Shown here piece after piece: positions 13,920-15,469 of a stretch of DNA of 15,469 nucleotides. This stretch comes from an uncultured Ruminococcus sp. (GTDB taxonomy: Bacteria; Bacillota; Clostridia; Oscillospirales; CAG-272). The DNA lies in contig CACXBN010000165.1 of assembly GCA_902765885.1 (NCBI GenBank), forward strand, positions 1 through 15,469, given 5' to 3'. Made by a program: the position numbers and the translations under genes. Within the stretch, counting starts at the first letter, position 1, and every line of letters begins with the position of its first letter. The notes beneath the pieces are model-generated. The model worked only from the letters and a program-made list of their open reading frames with translations. It searched no databases and was not told the DNA's origin.

Positions 13920-15469
13920 TCAGTCTATTCTTTCGAAAGCGAGTGCGGGAATCGTGTAATTCTCACCATCATATTTTACTACAACATCAAATGAGTTATA
14001 GTTGAGGATGAAGCTGACTCCGCCTTCATATTCGACTCTTACTATACTGCCTCTCTGAGTTTCAAATTCGGGATTGATCTCTTCTCCCCCTACGGTTGCA
14101 ACTGTCGAAAGGTCCGGCTCTTGTTCCATGAGCGCTTTGATCTTCTGTTCGGTCTCCTCAGTCGAGAACATTGAACGATCCCACTCCTGCCCTGCCTGTT
14201 CAGCTGCCTGGCGGGCTTTTCTTCTTGCGGTGATCATGTCTTCTCTGAGCTTTGTGATCTGGTTTTCGATATTTTTGTAGAATACCGCTTCTGCTTTTTC
14301 TTTGTCTGCCTGAATTTCATTTTCATCGGGAATTCTTTCTCCGGTCAGGAATTCATGATCAATGATGTATGATTCCTGGAGATCCTTTGTGGCATCATTC
14401 AGTATGTTGTAATACTTTACGACGTCATTTTTCCAGATGTTGTAGTCTACTGAATAGTATCTGCTCAGACCCCAGCTTTCTTTCAGAAGGCTTGTGTTCT
14501 GGTATGACAGAACAAAGTACATCGTTGCACCGTTCTCAATGGCGTTCAGAATCGCTTCGTTTATATCGCCTTCCTTGTTTATTGCATTGCCTGCAAAAAC
14601 CTTGGATGCATGATATACATAACCCGAGAAGGGAACAGCGTCGCTGGCTTTTGTATATTTTGAAGATGAAAGCGATGCATTCAGGATTACGTCGGCGTAC
14701 TTGACTGCGTAAGCATTGCCTCCGTCTACCATTACGTTTTCAACGTCATTGCTTATTGATTCAAGAAGATCAGCTGTAAATCTCTTGCTGTCTTCTCTGT
14801 GGTAAGGATCATCTTCGTTGAAGTCCGAACTCAAGTCAGTTCCGAGTGTGGATACGGATATGTATTTGTTACCGTATTCCGCGTATCTCGGCCCGAATCC
14901 GTCATACAGATACTTGTATGCGGACGGGGATACCGCAACTCCGAATGATCTTGATGTTGATATAACATCATATGACTGGAATGCTGCATTGTATTCGCGG
15001 TATATCGTATATCTGTTGTCAATGGTTCTTATAGCGTGATCCTTAAGATTTACGCCTGAGAACATTGCCATTCCGTGAATATATGCAAAATCAAAGTCCG
15101 GATAGACTCCGAAATCGTTCTCTTGCGAGAATTTGACAAGATCCTTAAATCCGTCATTTCCTCCCAGAACATCTTCCCATTTTAGTTTGTAAGGCATCGT
15201 CGGGTTATTAAGACCGCCGTTATAATATCCGGTAAGCTTGAAGTTGAGGTTTCTGATTCCCAGATCATGAAGTTCTGTATACATCGACTTGATATCATCG
15301 AAGGATGTCAGAGCAACATCTTTGTCTACCGGGAATGACAATACTCTTTCAGTCGTATTTGTCTTTCCGAGAGTCTCGATAAACATCGGAATATCTTCCT
15401 TTGTATTGTCAAGTTTCTCGAGTGTTCCGTTGGCAGTAAGATAATCTCTGTATGCCTCTGCCATTCCGA
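13920..15469 (-). CDS. DUF5696-like protein, C-terminal part (5' end beyond window)
   Basis: The frame is open to the right edge of the window, so about 515 C-terminal residues are visible and the true start is missing; the methionine at 15464 is internal. I recognise it tentatively as DUF5696, a large protein found beside LplB/LplC-type transporters in Clostridia and Paenibacillus. Segments such as SFDDIKSMYTELHDLGIRNLNFKLTGYYNGG, GVYPDFDFAYI and NVMVDGGNAYAV have the alternating beta/alpha rhythm of a TIM barrel, as in glycoside hydrolases, but I cannot assign catalytic residues. A charged helical insert of about 70 residues (14125-14330), rich in Glu, Lys, Arg and Ala, looks like a coiled coil. 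The last 45 residues are beta-rich. It probably helps process or bind the transporter's glycan; that is inference. Confidence 0.6.
   Translation of the reverse strand, partial: GMAEAYRDYLTANGTLEKLDNTKEDIPMFIETLGKTNTTERVLSFPVDKDVALTSFDDIKSMYTELHDLGIRNLNFKLTGYYNGGLNNPTMPYKLKWEDVLGGNDGFKDLVKFSQENDFGVYPDFDFAYIHGMAMFSGVNLKDHAIRTIDNRYTIYREYNAAFQSYDVISTSRSFGVAVSPSAYKYLYDGFGPRYAEYGNKYISVSTLGTDLSSDFNEDDPYHREDSKRFTADLLESISNDVENVMVDGGNAYAVKYADVILNASLSSSKYTKASDAVPFSGYVYHASKVFAGNAINKEGDINEAILNAIENGATMYFVLSYQNTSLLKESWGLSRYYSVDYNIWKNDVVKYYNILNDATKDLQESYIIDHEFLTGERIPDENEIQADKEKAEAVFYKNIENQITKLREDMITARRKARQAAEQAGQEWDRSMFSTEETEQKIKALMEQEPDLSTVATVGGEEINPEFETQRGSIVRVEYEGGVSFILNYNSFDVVVKYDGENYTIPALAFERID

Overview
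This window looks like the chromosome of an anaerobic, probably gut-associated member of the Clostridia (Firmicutes). The signs are moderate-to-low GC, textbook sigma-A promoters, GGAGG-type ribosome binding sites, frequent GTG/TTG starts, a T-box tRNA-sensing leader, a lipobox solute-binding protein, and LplB/LplC-type permeases beside a DUF5696 protein. No tRNA, rRNA, insertion sequence, phage gene or CRISPR array was seen.

Region 1 (1-4403, minus strand) is the most notable part. It is a tightly packed operon that reads as a transaldolase-type sulfoglycolysis (sulfo-TAL) pathway for the plant sulfosugar sulfoquinovose (SQ). In transcription order it encodes a GH31 sulfoquinovosidase (YihQ/SftG-like), a 6-deoxy-6-sulfofructose transaldolase (SftT-like), a beta-hydroxyacid dehydrogenase acting as sulfolactaldehyde reductase (YihU-like), a DUF4867 protein (SQ isomerase, SftI-like), and the start of a membrane protein resembling TauE/SafE sulfonate exporters, cut by the window edge. 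The inferred route is: SQ glycosides to SQ, to sulfofructose, to fructose-6-phosphate plus 3-sulfolactaldehyde, to 2,3-dihydroxypropane-1-sulfonate (DHPS), which is exported. The reductive branch suits a fermenting anaerobe. A sigma-A promoter followed by a perfect 25-bp palindrome precedes the operon. The SQ importer and the regulator are not in the window.

Region 2 (4446-8525) holds a minus-strand FAD-dependent dehydrogenase (COG2509 type) with its own promoter and terminator. Divergent from it is a plus-strand pair: an XRE-cupin regulator and an ACSM-like acyl-CoA/AMP ligase. The shared intergenic region has two -10/-35 promoters and several inverted repeats.

Region 3 (8537-11852, plus strand) is a T-box-controlled ABC importer operon, trpXYZ: a lipoprotein binding protein, a permease and an ATPase. 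The leader's apparent specifier codon is UGG, and its antiterminator bulge (UGGC) matches the G73 discriminator of bacterial tRNA-Trp. Both point to tryptophan starvation control. A probably bidirectional terminator closes the operon.

Region 4 (11868-15469, minus strand) is the distal end of a carbohydrate ABC transporter operon: a large DUF5696 protein (5' end outside the window), a MalF/LplB-type permease and a MalG/LplC-type permease. The solute-binding protein and the substrate are not visible.
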